A stretch of DNA of 31,039 nt from Geothermovivens sp964644845 (GCA_964644845.1 CAZXXS010000115.1:1-31039); one strand, 5' to 3'; positions 14,986 through 23,821 are shown, numbered from the stretch's first letter. Made by a program: numbers and translations. Notes: generated by a model from the letters alone, not told the origin.

Positions 14986-17523
14986 GTGAAGAATGCACAG
15001 CGGGCTTCGGCATCCAGATCGTACGAGCACTCCGTGACTTCGGTGGTGAGCCTGTTTCTCATGCTTTGCCTCCCGTTTGTGCTGTCGGCTCGCAGCATCG
15101 ACCTAAGCAGACCGGCCCAGCGCCGTGCTCCCTTCCACACACAACTCTCCAAAGCGATTCAGCTTCGGCCGAACGAGGATGTGCTGGTTACGGATCTGGA
15201 CCGAAACGGCGTCTCCGAACTCGTTATCTACCCCACTTTCAGGTACCGACTGGAGCGCGGACCGCTTCAGCTTGCCACCTACAGCGTTTTCAACGAACAG
15301 GCTCAGATCATCCAGCAAGAACCCATCCTCGGACCGGTGGTCCCCACTGGTGTCCGCGAGTTGGATGTGCTGGACGCTCCTGGGAACGAGTTGGTGATCG
15401 CGTACGTTCGCGGTGATCAACTTCGTTGTCGAATCTGGAACTACCAAAAAGTTCTCAGACGTGACTACATCCTCTACCGACACAGCCCCTCGGATTCCGT
15501 CTGGGACGTCACCGCGGTCCCTGCAGCCGCGCTGGATGCCAACTCGGACGGTAGAAACGAGATCCTTTTCCTGTTTTACGCAGGCTACGCCCACATGCCG
15601 AGGGGCTGGCTGCTACTTCAACCGGAGACGGGCAAGATTCTGCAACGAGTTTTTTTCGGTGGCCCCCCAACCCTGGATCATGGATCCTTTGCACGAGATT
15701 TCGACAACGACGGACATCTGGAGATTCTGCTGGGAACCTGCGCCCCCGAGAATCACTTCGAACTCAACGGTGTGTCGGACCTCTGGGCTTACGTTCTCGC
15801 GTACGACCTTGTGACCGGCCAACGCGAATTCTCCAAAATCATGGGGCCCTTTTACGGCAGCGCCCAAATTCTGGGTCCTGGGCCTACGTCGGACACGTGG
15901 GTCGCCTCTTACCACGGGACGGGCGGCAGTGCAAGACAGAGCAGGTCTCGCCTGAGCCTTTTTCGTTGGAAATCCACCGTCCCCGTGCGTGAGCTGTTTT
16001 TTACGAGCCGTTTTGAGTCCCGGTTTGGACCGGATTACGACGGCGACGGGGTCAAGGACCTTTACTGCGCGCTTCTGGACAGGTCAGAGCTGTGGGTAGT
16101 GTCCAGCCGGTTGAATGTGTTGAGCAAGTCTCGTTTGAAGAATCCTCCCCACGGCTCGTTTCCGGGGCCCTTCTTCAGGATGGCAACAGCTGACGTAAAC
16201 CTGGACGGGCAGAAAGAACTCGTCCTGAACCTCGGTGGCGCCCTGTACATCCTGAACAAGGAGCTCCGACCATTGGTAGCCGTCAACAGGTCAAAACAGC
16301 TTTTTCGCGGGGTGCTGAATCGCGGCACGGGTGAGTTGCCTTTTCTGGTCACCGAGGATTTGTTCGAGCTGAAAGACAGAAACGTCCACCTGTGGCAACT
16401 GGCGCCAACCCCGGCTTTTGTGCGGTACGCGCCTTCACATCGGACGGCCTACGCAGCGCTCGCCGTCCTCCTCGTCGGCGGGGCGGTTGTCACCCTGTCT
16501 GCGTTGCGCAACGCGCGGCTTAATGGCCGCCTCTTGACGCTCTCTCTTCAGACGTCGGGCATTCAGGTTGTTTCGGTCGACAGCAAGGGCCGGATTCAGT
16601 TTAGCCAGGGTCCCTCCTTCCTGAAACTGCGTCCCCGGCAGCACGTCCGGGATGCTTTGCGAGCCAAACCGTTGCAGACGCTCGTGAGCGTCGTTGAGGA
16701 ATGGCAGCGCACTGGACGACTCACCAAAACGACCCTTACCGTTCTGCCGACTCGCAACATTTCCCCGCTGCTGGTGCAACTGGAGACAACCCGTCGGAAC
16801 AAACGTCTACTTCTCGTGATCAGACCCTCGGACCACGTGGACGGAACCTCTGCGCAGCCCTGGCGCGCGTTGCTTCAGCAGCTGGTCCGGCAACTTGAGG
16901 GCCCGGTCGCAGCAGCAATCCAAAAGCTCCGGGATCTGCAGGAAAGCCACCCGGATTCATCCTCGACAGCCCGTCAGGTAGTGACGCAGGTGCAGCACCT
17001 GCAGAAGGTTTTGAAACAGTTTGCCAAGCTCGTTGATCCTGAACAACGAGACCTGCAACCTCTGGAGCTTCACACGTTTCTACAAGAGTGGGGCAACCGA
17101 AAGGTGTCGACCCTCCCCCAAAAGGTTGAGCTGATGATCGAGGTACCCGCCAGTCTCTCACCGGTAAGCGTGGATGCAGACCAGCTTGTGCAGGTGTTGG
17201 AAAACCTTCTGGAGAACGCTGTTCAGGCCATGCCTGATGGTGGTCTTGTGCGCGTCAGTGCGCGTTACGAACACGGATTGCCGCGCGACGACGACACTGA
17301 GCCCCGTGACTACGTGGTCATCGAAGTGAAGGACTCCGGCAAGGGTATTCCGTCCGATTTGCACGGCAAGATTTTCGATCCAGGATTTACGACGTCACCG
17401 GGAAAGGCAGGTTTTGGACTTTTTGTCGTTCGCAAGATTGCGCAGGATCACGGCGGTTTCGTTGAAGTAAGCAGCGCCCCGGGCGTGGGTACGATTGTCT
17501 CTTTCTTTCTTCCTGCGGAGTAG
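14986..17523 (+). CDS. Membrane sensor pseudokinase 1 (beta-propeller/PAS/HATPase), phospho-His replaced by Arg
   Basis: An 845-residue paralogue of the next two genes. Residues 12-36 are a signal/anchor (SLFLMLCLPFVLSARS). Residues about 40-485 are a periplasmic domain with five DxDxDG Ca-type motifs (near 70, 183, 238, 350 and 403: TDLDRNG, LDANSDG, RDFDNDG, PDYDGDG, ADVNLDG), as in FG-GAP/VCBS propellers. There is one TM helix (488-507), a PAS-like domain (about 515-620), a DHp-like helical pair (about 622-700) and a HATPase (about 725-845; LLENA N-box, D783SGKGIP, FDPGFTTSP). The H-box reads LVRQLEGP, with Arg635 where His is required, and the G2 box is KAGFGLF instead of GxGxG. It probably cannot autophosphorylate; ATP binding may persist. 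The GTG start is supported by the parallel GTG and equal spacing in paralogue 2. The signal is unknown. Confidence 0.88.
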   Translation: MKNAQRASASRSYEHSVTSVVSLFLMLCLPFVLSARSIDLSRPAQRRAPFHTQLSKAIQLRPNEDVLVTDLDRNGVSELVIYPTFRYRLERGPLQLATYSVFNEQAQIIQQEPILGPVVPTGVRELDVLDAPGNELVIAYVRGDQLRCRIWNYQKVLRRDYILYRHSPSDSVWDVTAVPAAALDANSDGRNEILFLFYAGYAHMPRGWLLLQPETGKILQRVFFGGPPTLDHGSFARDFDNDGHLEILLGTCAPENHFELNGVSDLWAYVLAYDLVTGQREFSKIMGPFYGSAQILGPGPTSDTWVASYHGTGGSARQSRSRLSLFRWKSTVPVRELFFTSRFESRFGPDYDGDGVKDLYCALLDRSELWVVSSRLNVLSKSRLKNPPHGSFPGPFFRMATADVNLDGQKELVLNLGGALYILNKELRPLVAVNRSKQLFRGVLNRGTGELPFLVTEDLFELKDRNVHLWQLAPTPAFVRYAPSHRTAYAALAVLLVGGAVVTLSALRNARLNGRLLTLSLQTSGIQVVSVDSKGRIQFSQGPSFLKLRPRQHVRDALRAKPLQTLVSVVEEWQRTGRLTKTTLTVLPTRNISPLLVQLETTRRNKRLLLVIRPSDHVDGTSAQPWRALLQQLVRQLEGPVAAAIQKLRDLQESHPDSSSTARQVVTQVQHLQKVLKQFAKLVDPEQRDLQPLELHTFLQEWGNRKVSTLPQKVELMIEVPASLSPVSVDADQLVQVLENLLENAVQAMPDGGLVRVSARYEHGLPRDDDTEPRDYVVIEVKDSGKGIPSDLHGKIFDPGFTTSPGKAGFGLFVVRKIAQDHGGFVEVSSAPGVGTIVSFFLPAE

Positions 17524-18018
17524 CGTAGCTGAATCTGATTCGCCAAACCGCCCCAACGGAAGGAGAACACCCGCGGTGGTCCTTGCGGGACTCAGAGAGC
17601 CGCAGCTTGCTCCGGGGAAAGATCCGGGGTCAGGTCTCGGAAGCGGTTCCGAAATCCTGAAGTCGTAGCATCGCGTTCTGGAATATCTGCTCAGTTTCTG
17701 CGACTTCGACCGAATACTTGTACTGAGTGCAAGGCTGCGGCAGCCAGGCGCCAAACGAGCGTCGTCAAAGTTCGCTACTCGGTTCGGGGTTCAGCTGGTC
17801 AGGGACTTTTCTGAAGGACCACCAGGGTGGCTGCGCGGGCCGATGTTGCGGCTGGGCGCGTGGCCAGAGAAATCGGCAACGCAGGCTGGGCTTCTCGGCG
17901 TTCTGCCGCCGGATTTGCGAATCGGGCTGTCCTTCGGTTTTCTGGGGAGTGGCATTCCGCGCGGGCATCCTTCGCGCGCAAAACGAGCATCTTTGGGGAG
18001 ACAAGCTGGGGAAACGTC
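17524..18018. other. Intergenic region between sensor paralogues 1 and 2
   Basis: No gene is seen in these 495 bp. A perfect 6-bp hairpin, TCGGAA-GCGG-TTCCGA (17637-17652), lies 114 bp after the first stop codon without a T-run. The bases just before the GTG of paralogue 2 (GGGGAAACGTC) resemble those before paralogue 1 (GTGGGAAAAACACC). Confidence 0.5.
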
Positions 18019-20607
18019 GTGAAAAACACAGACACGCATTCCGTGACGTGCGGCTGCGGTCGACTTTGGGGCCCTTTGTTGATTCTCTTGTTCGTTTTTC
18101 CGTTGTCGGCCACGGCTCTGGCCCGAAGCATTGACCTCGGCAAGTCCGCATGGCGTCGGTACCCTTACCGGCTCAGGCTGGTCAGGAGCCTCCCACTCGC
18201 CAGCTACCAAGAAGTGTTCGTTACGGATTTGGACCAAAACGGCGTCTCGGAGTTTCTGTTGTACCCTTCCCCTGAGTCCATCCTGCGACAGGGGCCTCTT
18301 CGAATCACGACGTACACCCTTTGTGGCGAGCAGGCCCAGATCATCCAGGAAGAGCCTCTCCGTGGTGTTGTCTACCCCGGTGAAGTGCGCGAAGCGAATG
18401 TGCTCGATGACCCGGGCGATGAACTGGTGATCCCTTACCGCAAGGGCAACGAGCTCCGCTGTCACATTTGGAACTACCAGACCCTCGCACGCCGCGACCA
18501 CCTTCTTTACACCCGCCAGCCTCCGGACTCCGCCTGGGACCCAACCATTCGGCCCATGGCAACGGTGGACGCAGATTTTGACGGAAACCCTGAAATCCTG
18601 TTTTACCTCTACACCGGCTACTCCCTCATTCCGCGCGGGTGGATTCTGCTTGATCCTCAGACCGGTGAAGTTCGACAACAGGCGTTTTTCGGCGGGCCTC
18701 CCGACATGACCTGGCCCTGCCTGACCCGCGATTTCGACAATGACGGACACTTGGAAGTTGTGATCGGGACAAACGCCCCCGAAAATCACTTCGAGCTGAA
18801 CGGCATTTCGGATTTGTGGTCCTACGTCCTCGTCTACGATCTGGTGACTGGCAAACGCGAGTTCACCCGGATCATGGGGCCATTCTACGGCGGTACCGTC
18901 ATTCTTGGCCCAGGCCCCACACCCGACACCTGGTTAACCGAGTACTCCGGACTCAGCAGTAACGGCACAGGCCACGGCAGTTCGCGTCTGAGCCTTTTCC
19001 GCTGGAAGTCGCAGGTCCCCGTCAGAGAAGTCACCCTGACCGGCCGGTTCCGATCGCGGCTTGGCCCGGATTACGACGGTGACGGACACGGCGACATCTA
19101 CTGCATGCTTCGCGACAGGAAAGAATTCTGGGTCCTCTCCCCGAGCCTGAAGCTGCTCGACAAGGTTCGCGTGCAAAATCTGTCCAAAGCACCTCACCCT
19201 GGACCCTTTCGGCTGGAAATGGCTGACGTGAACTCGGACGGGGACAAAGAACTCATTCTACTTCTCGACGAAAATACGTACATTCTGGACCACCGTTTGA
19301 ACCCACTCGCGGCCGTGCCCCGAACAAGACAGCGATTTTGTGGTCTTTTCAACCGAGGGACTGGCGAGCCGCCTTTTCTGGTAACCACTGATTGGTTGCG
19401 GCAAAACGAACGAAGCGCGTATCTCTGGCAAATGGTGCCGACGCCGCTCTTCGTTCGCTACGGTCCATCCCGCAAAGCGATTTACGCGGCGCTGAGCGCC
19501 TTCATCCTCGGCGGCGTCGTGGTCACATTCGTCGCGTTGCGAAGAGCGAGGCTGAGCAATCGCCTGCTCCACCTGTCCCTCGAATCTGCAGGCCTTCAAG
19601 TCGTGGTGGTGAATGACCAGGGACGCGTGATGTTCGTTTGGGGTCAACAATTTCTGCCTGTTCAAGTCGGAAAGCGTCTACGCGACGCCTGCAGCCACAA
19701 GTCCGCTGCGGTTCTTCTGAGAACCATCGAGGAGTGGCAACAGAGCGGTCATCTGGCCAGGAGACAGCTTTCTTTGCCGCCAGCACGATTCACCCCCTCC
19801 CTGACTGTCGACCTGGAAATTGCACCAAGGGGCAGGCAAGTCCTGCTCATCATCCGTGCTTCGGACCAGGCGGACCGCACCTTTCGACAGCAGTGGCAAG
19901 CGGCGGCGCAGCGTCTTGCACGCGAAATCGATGTTCCCCTCGCTGTCATCAACGAGGCAATTTCGCAACAGGTACCGGAGGAAACGCAGGATGGCCAGGT
20001 CGCGCCGAACACGGTCCACCAAGTACACAGGCACGCGCAGAACCTGCGCGCTGCGGTCCGACGCTTCATCAAGCTCACGAATCCGTCCATCAGAGATTTA
20101 CAGCCTCAGGACTTGCAGACCTTTCTGAACGCGTGGAGCGAGAAGCGTAAGGCAACGCTTCCTCAGGGGATCGAGCTGGTTGTAGACGTCGCCGGGGGCC
20201 TGCGGCCTCTGGTTGCGGATGCAGATCAGCTCACGGAAGCGCTCGACGACCTGCTCGAAAACGCCGTTGCGGCCATGCCGGACGGCGGACTCGTTCGCGT
20301 GAGCGTGCGTCACGAGCACGCATTCCGGCACGGCGGAGAAGAAGAACCGCGCGACTACCTCGTTATCGAGGTCAAGGATTCGGGAAAGGGCATTCCGGCC
20401 GAGCTACTCGGCAAGATTTTTGAACCAGACTTCCCGGGCAACTCGGATGGATCTGGTGTGAGCCTTTTCATCGTTCGCAGAATCGTTGAGGACCACGGCG
20501 GCTTCGTGGACATCAGCAGCGCGACCGGGGTGGGCACGATCGTCTCGCTTTACTTCCCGGTTGAGAACGGCCCCGCCCAGAGGGGTGAACCACCGCGCTC
20601 CGCATGA
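18019..20607 (+). CDS. Membrane sensor pseudokinase 2, most degenerate catalytic core
   Basis: An 862-residue paralogue with the same order: signal/anchor (LLILLFVFPLSATALARS), five DxDxDG motifs in the periplasmic domain (TDLDQNG, VDADFDG, RDFDNDG, PDYDGDG, ADVNSDG), TM about 488-506, PAS-like, DHp-like and HATPase. The H-box is LAREIDVP: the E-I-x-x-P frame is kept but His is Arg635, the same residue number as in paralogue 1. The N-box has DDLLENA (first Asn to Asp). G1 is intact (D787SGKGIP). The F-box region FEPDFPGNS has lost the FTT part, and G2 is GSGVSLF (second key Gly to Ser). Kinase activity is therefore very unlikely. A Pro/Arg-rich tail (NGPAQRGEPPRSA) is unique to it. The GTG at 18019 has GGGGA eight bases upstream; a longer frame from 17827 has no ribosome site. 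Confidence 0.88.
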   Translation: MKNTDTHSVTCGCGRLWGPLLILLFVFPLSATALARSIDLGKSAWRRYPYRLRLVRSLPLASYQEVFVTDLDQNGVSEFLLYPSPESILRQGPLRITTYTLCGEQAQIIQEEPLRGVVYPGEVREANVLDDPGDELVIPYRKGNELRCHIWNYQTLARRDHLLYTRQPPDSAWDPTIRPMATVDADFDGNPEILFYLYTGYSLIPRGWILLDPQTGEVRQQAFFGGPPDMTWPCLTRDFDNDGHLEVVIGTNAPENHFELNGISDLWSYVLVYDLVTGKREFTRIMGPFYGGTVILGPGPTPDTWLTEYSGLSSNGTGHGSSRLSLFRWKSQVPVREVTLTGRFRSRLGPDYDGDGHGDIYCMLRDRKEFWVLSPSLKLLDKVRVQNLSKAPHPGPFRLEMADVNSDGDKELILLLDENTYILDHRLNPLAAVPRTRQRFCGLFNRGTGEPPFLVTTDWLRQNERSAYLWQMVPTPLFVRYGPSRKAIYAALSAFILGGVVVTFVALRRARLSNRLLHLSLESAGLQVVVVNDQGRVMFVWGQQFLPVQVGKRLRDACSHKSAAVLLRTIEEWQQSGHLARRQLSLPPARFTPSLTVDLEIAPRGRQVLLIIRASDQADRTFRQQWQAAAQRLAREIDVPLAVINEAISQQVPEETQDGQVAPNTVHQVHRHAQNLRAAVRRFIKLTNPSIRDLQPQDLQTFLNAWSEKRKATLPQGIELVVDVAGGLRPLVADADQLTEALDDLLENAVAAMPDGGLVRVSVRHEHAFRHGGEEEPRDYLVIEVKDSGKGIPAELLGKIFEPDFPGNSDGSGVSLFIVRRIVEDHGGFVDISSATGVGTIVSLYFPVENGPAQRGEPPRSA

Positions 20608-20903
20608 ACAAAGCGGGCAAGCCTGCGCGGTTGGCAACAAAACGGCTCGTCCCGCCTCGCGAGCCGGGTTGAACGGGAGCTGCAACCGAGGGAGTTTGGG
20701 AGCCGGTCGTCCAGAGTTGATGTAGCCCTGACTGCAGCGGCCAGAAGCCGAAGTTAGTGGCCTCGGGCTTGTTTGCCCGGAGGCCCCTCAGCCGACCAAA
20801 GGAGTGTGGCTGAGAACGCAGCCCGCGCGGTTGAGACGGCAGCAGGAAACAGCGAGAGGATTTTCTGTAGCTGCACCTGAAAGCAGCTTGTGGTGACAGC
20901 ATC
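20608..20903. other. Intergenic region between sensor paralogues 2 and 3
   Basis: These 296 bp contain no gene. They hold one strong hairpin (20759-20785). The paralogues may be one long transcript, but the spacing allows separate promoters; none was recognised. Confidence 0.45.
20759..20785. repeat. Long GC-rich hairpin between kinases 2 and 3
   Basis: GGCCTCGGGC pairs with GCCC-G-GAGGCC (10 bp, one bulged G) around the loop TTGTTT. There is no T-run, so it may be a REP-like or mRNA-stability element rather than a terminator. Confidence 0.5.
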
Positions 20904-23558
20904 ATGCGAAAAGGGAAAAGACCTCCGAGAACACGGCCGATGCGCTGTTTGCGATTTTCGTCCTGCCGAAGTTGCAAAGGCAGTGCTTCGGTTCGTCCTC
21001 AGCTCCGGCTGGTTCGGCTTCCGTTCGTCTGGATTCCAGCCCTGCTTGCGGTTACCGTTGTGACGGGTTGGAGCCGGGTCGAAGCGCGCGTGCTTGATCT
21101 CAGCGAATCGAAATTCCGCCGTGCTGCGTACCGTTTGGTGCCTGCCCACGTGCAATCTCTGAAACCTCACGTACGGGTCCTCGTGACCGACCTGGACCAG
21201 AACGGTGTGTCTGAGCTGCTCGTTTACCCCTCGCCTGCGTACATGATGAATCGGGGTCCGGCGCGCAAAAGCTCTTTCATCCTGCTCAATCTCAACGGAG
21301 AAATCTTGCAGGAGGAACCCATCCTCGGTCCCGCTGTTCCGACCGGTGTACTCGAAACAGATGTTCTCGATGCTGCCGGTTCGGAGCTCGTGATCGGCTA
21401 CCAGAAGGGCAAAGAACTTCGTTGCCGCATCTGGAACTACCAGAGTCTCGTCCGCAAGGATTTTCGGCTCTACACCCGACGGGACAGCGTCGCCACGTGG
21501 GACGCTGTTGTGCTGCCGAGCAAGGCACTGGACGTCAATCTCGACGGGGTCAAAGAACTTCTTTTCATGCTGCGAACGGGGCACGGCAGGATGCCACGTG
21601 GCTGGATCGTGCTGAATCCCAGATCCGGTGAAATCGTGCAGCAGGCGTTTTTTGGTGGCCCTCCGGCGCCGGGCAATTCTCTTCTTACGCAGGATTTTGA
21701 CCACGACGGTCACATGGAGCTGGTTTTTGGCACCTCCGCACCCGAGAACCACGTCGAAGTGGACGGAATCTCGGATCTTTGGGCTTACACACTCATCTAC
21801 GATCTGCTGACAGGCCAGCGTGAGCTGTCCAAAATCATGGGGCCGTACTACGGCGACTCGTGGGTTCTTTGCACCGGTCCAACACCGGACACGTGGGTCA
21901 GCGCGTACAGGAAATTCGGAGGCACTGTGGGCAACGCGAACTCCAGGCTCAGCCTGTTTCGCTGGAGATCCACGGTACCCGTGAAAGAGCTGAATCTGCC
22001 GGGCTACTTTGATGCTGCAGTGGGCGACGACTACGACGGCGACGGCCTGGACGACATCTACTGCGTCATGAGAAATCCGGGACAAATCTGGGTTGTTTCG
22101 CGACGGCTGGAATTGATCGAAAAACTCCAGCTTCGTGGCTACCCGATGGATGCCGTCCCGGGGATGGGCGTGCACATCCGCTGCGAGGACATCAATGCAG
22201 ACGGGCACAAGGAAGTTGTCCTCGACTTTGCTCACCACATCTTCCTGCTTGACAGTCACCTGCGTCCACTGGCGTTCGTACAGTCGAGACAGTGCAGGTT
22301 TCGAGGTCCTTTTTTCCAGGGTCCCGGGGAAGCTCCGCTGCTGGTCACGGAAGACGCCGAGGCTGTGGGTCAGCGTCAAGTCGATTTCTGGAAGCTCGAA
22401 CCTACGCCCGTCCTGGTTCGCTACGGACCATCCCGGCAAGCCCTGGAAACCGGTGTAGTGGCGCTCGTCATCGGGGTCGTCTTGTTCGGCTACCTGACCT
22501 ACCGCAAAACGAAGCGGGGTTACCAGCTGCTGAACACTTCCCTCGGTGCGCTTCGGACACAGGTCATTTCGATTGACGGGAACGGACAGGTCGTGTCGGT
22601 TTGGGGACACCGCTTGCTGAGGTTGGAGCCGGGCAAACACATTCGCGAGGCCTGTCGCGAGAGATCGTTGCAGTCGCTGGTTCGGGTCATCGAGGAATGG
22701 CAAAAGACCGGGCGCCTCACGAGAACGGACCTTTCCCTTTTGCCTTCGTGGGCCAACACACCCTTGCACGTTCTTTTCGAACCAGTGCGTGGTAGCAACC
22801 AGCTTCTTCTGATTGTTCGGACTACAGAGGACGCGACGGGTCTTTCTCGAGAACACTGGCGTGGGTTGGCGCGGCGGTTGTCCCACGAGATCAAGAATCC
22901 CCTGACGACTGTCAACCTGACGCTTCAGCAGTTGCAATCCGAATCGATGCATTCCGAACCTGTAGGCTCCGAGCGCGTTCAGCGGGGTTTGGCGCGCGCC
23001 CTGGCACACGCGGAGCACTTGAGAGCGGCTGTGCAACGTTTCGTGAAACTCGCGAATCCGGCACAGCGGAACCTACAACGTCTCGAGTTGAACGCGGTGC
23101 TCCAGCAGTGGGCTAGCTTGAAAGGTCCAACGCTGCCAGAGGACATCAAACTTTTGATTGATGTGGCAAACGGGCTCCCCCCGGTCAACGTGGATGCGGA
23201 CCAGATCCACGAGGTGCTTGACAACCTGCTGGAGAACGCAGTGAACGCCATGCCCGAGGGCGGTCTGGTGCGAGTCACCACACGTGTGGAACGTGCTTTC
23301 CAGCGCGACGGCGACGCAGACGCTCGGGATTACATCATCGTTGAGTTCAAGGACTCGGGGAAGGGGATTCCGCCGGATTTGCTTGGCAAGATCTTCGAAC
23401 CGGGTTTCACAACCTCACCCGGCGGCACCGGCATGGGGATGTTCATTGTGCGGAAAATTGTGGAGGACCACGGCGGCTTCATCGATGTGACCAGTGCAGT
23501 GGATCTCGGCACGGTGGTGACGATCTACCTGCCGGCGGATGAAGAAGACGGAGAGTGA
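20904..23558 (+). CDS. Membrane sensor histidine kinase with beta-propeller-like periplasmic domain (intact)
   Basis: An 884-residue kinase, the only one of the three paralogues with a full catalytic set. N-terminal anchor LPFVWIPALLAVTVVTGW; periplasmic domain to about residue 510 with five DxDxDG motifs (TDLDQNG, LDVNLDG, QDFDHDG, DDYDGDG, EDINADG); TM about 514-533; PAS-like domain; DHp with LSHEIKNPLTT and phospho-acceptor His661. The second DHp helix FVKLANPAQRNLQ resembles NtrY/NtrB-type kinases. HATPase: DNLLENA N-box, D817SGKGIP, FEPGFTTSP and GTGMGMF. It would transmit a periplasmic signal to an aspartate on a response regulator, none of which is in the window. No good ribosome site precedes ATG 20904; ATG 20940 is an alternative start. 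It may phosphorylate or pair with the two paralogues upstream (inference). Confidence 0.92.
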   Translation: MRKGKRPPRTRPMRCLRFSSCRSCKGSASVRPQLRLVRLPFVWIPALLAVTVVTGWSRVEARVLDLSESKFRRAAYRLVPAHVQSLKPHVRVLVTDLDQNGVSELLVYPSPAYMMNRGPARKSSFILLNLNGEILQEEPILGPAVPTGVLETDVLDAAGSELVIGYQKGKELRCRIWNYQSLVRKDFRLYTRRDSVATWDAVVLPSKALDVNLDGVKELLFMLRTGHGRMPRGWIVLNPRSGEIVQQAFFGGPPAPGNSLLTQDFDHDGHMELVFGTSAPENHVEVDGISDLWAYTLIYDLLTGQRELSKIMGPYYGDSWVLCTGPTPDTWVSAYRKFGGTVGNANSRLSLFRWRSTVPVKELNLPGYFDAAVGDDYDGDGLDDIYCVMRNPGQIWVVSRRLELIEKLQLRGYPMDAVPGMGVHIRCEDINADGHKEVVLDFAHHIFLLDSHLRPLAFVQSRQCRFRGPFFQGPGEAPLLVTEDAEAVGQRQVDFWKLEPTPVLVRYGPSRQALETGVVALVIGVVLFGYLTYRKTKRGYQLLNTSLGALRTQVISIDGNGQVVSVWGHRLLRLEPGKHIREACRERSLQSLVRVIEEWQKTGRLTRTDLSLLPSWANTPLHVLFEPVRGSNQLLLIVRTTEDATGLSREHWRGLARRLSHEIKNPLTTVNLTLQQLQSESMHSEPVGSERVQRGLARALAHAEHLRAAVQRFVKLANPAQRNLQRLELNAVLQQWASLKGPTLPEDIKLLIDVANGLPPVNVDADQIHEVLDNLLENAVNAMPEGGLVRVTTRVERAFQRDGDADARDYIIVEFKDSGKGIPPDLLGKIFEPGFTTSPGGTGMGMFIVRKIVEDHGGFIDVTSAVDLGTVVTIYLPADEEDGE

Positions 23559-23583
23559 AGGAAGGCCCGGCTCGTCCGGCGAG

Positions 23584-23703
23584 GCGGGCTAACTTGGGGG
23601 CAAAACAGTTGCCGAATGGGGGCAGTGCACGGGGAGGGACACCCGCTCCGCCCGCTGATCAAATTGCCGGGCTACAGTGTGGGCTCGCCCACTGAAGCGG
23701 GCT
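23584..23703 (+). repeat. Tandem repeat unit A
   Basis: The left half contains GAATGGGGGCAGTGCACGGG and the right half CCGGGCTACAGTGTG. The unit ends in the near-palindrome GCCCACTGAAGCGGGC (23687-23702), with one mismatch. The left half is closely matched in unit C and the right half in unit B. Confidence 0.75.
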
Positions 23704-23821
23704 GGTGCGTCGGTGAAAATGAGGCTGTTGCGGTGGGTGGCCATCTACTGGGGGATCCGCAGGCCTCGCCCCGGGAGCAAAGCACCGGGCTACAGTGTGA
23801 GTTCGCCCGCTGAAGCGGGCT
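23704..23821 (+). repeat. Tandem repeat unit B
   Basis: It shares the right half (GCACCGGGCTACAGTGTGAG) with unit A and the AGCAAAGCACCGGGCTAC segment with unit C. It ends in the perfect palindrome GCCCGCT-GA-AGCGGGC (23805-23820). Its left half is diverged. Confidence 0.75.

Noticed and set aside
20754..23036. 760-residue minus-strand protein opposite kinase 3
   Set aside because: It lies in the mirrored codon register of a clear gene, has Arg/Gln/Val-rich nonsense composition, and has no ribosome site or domain.
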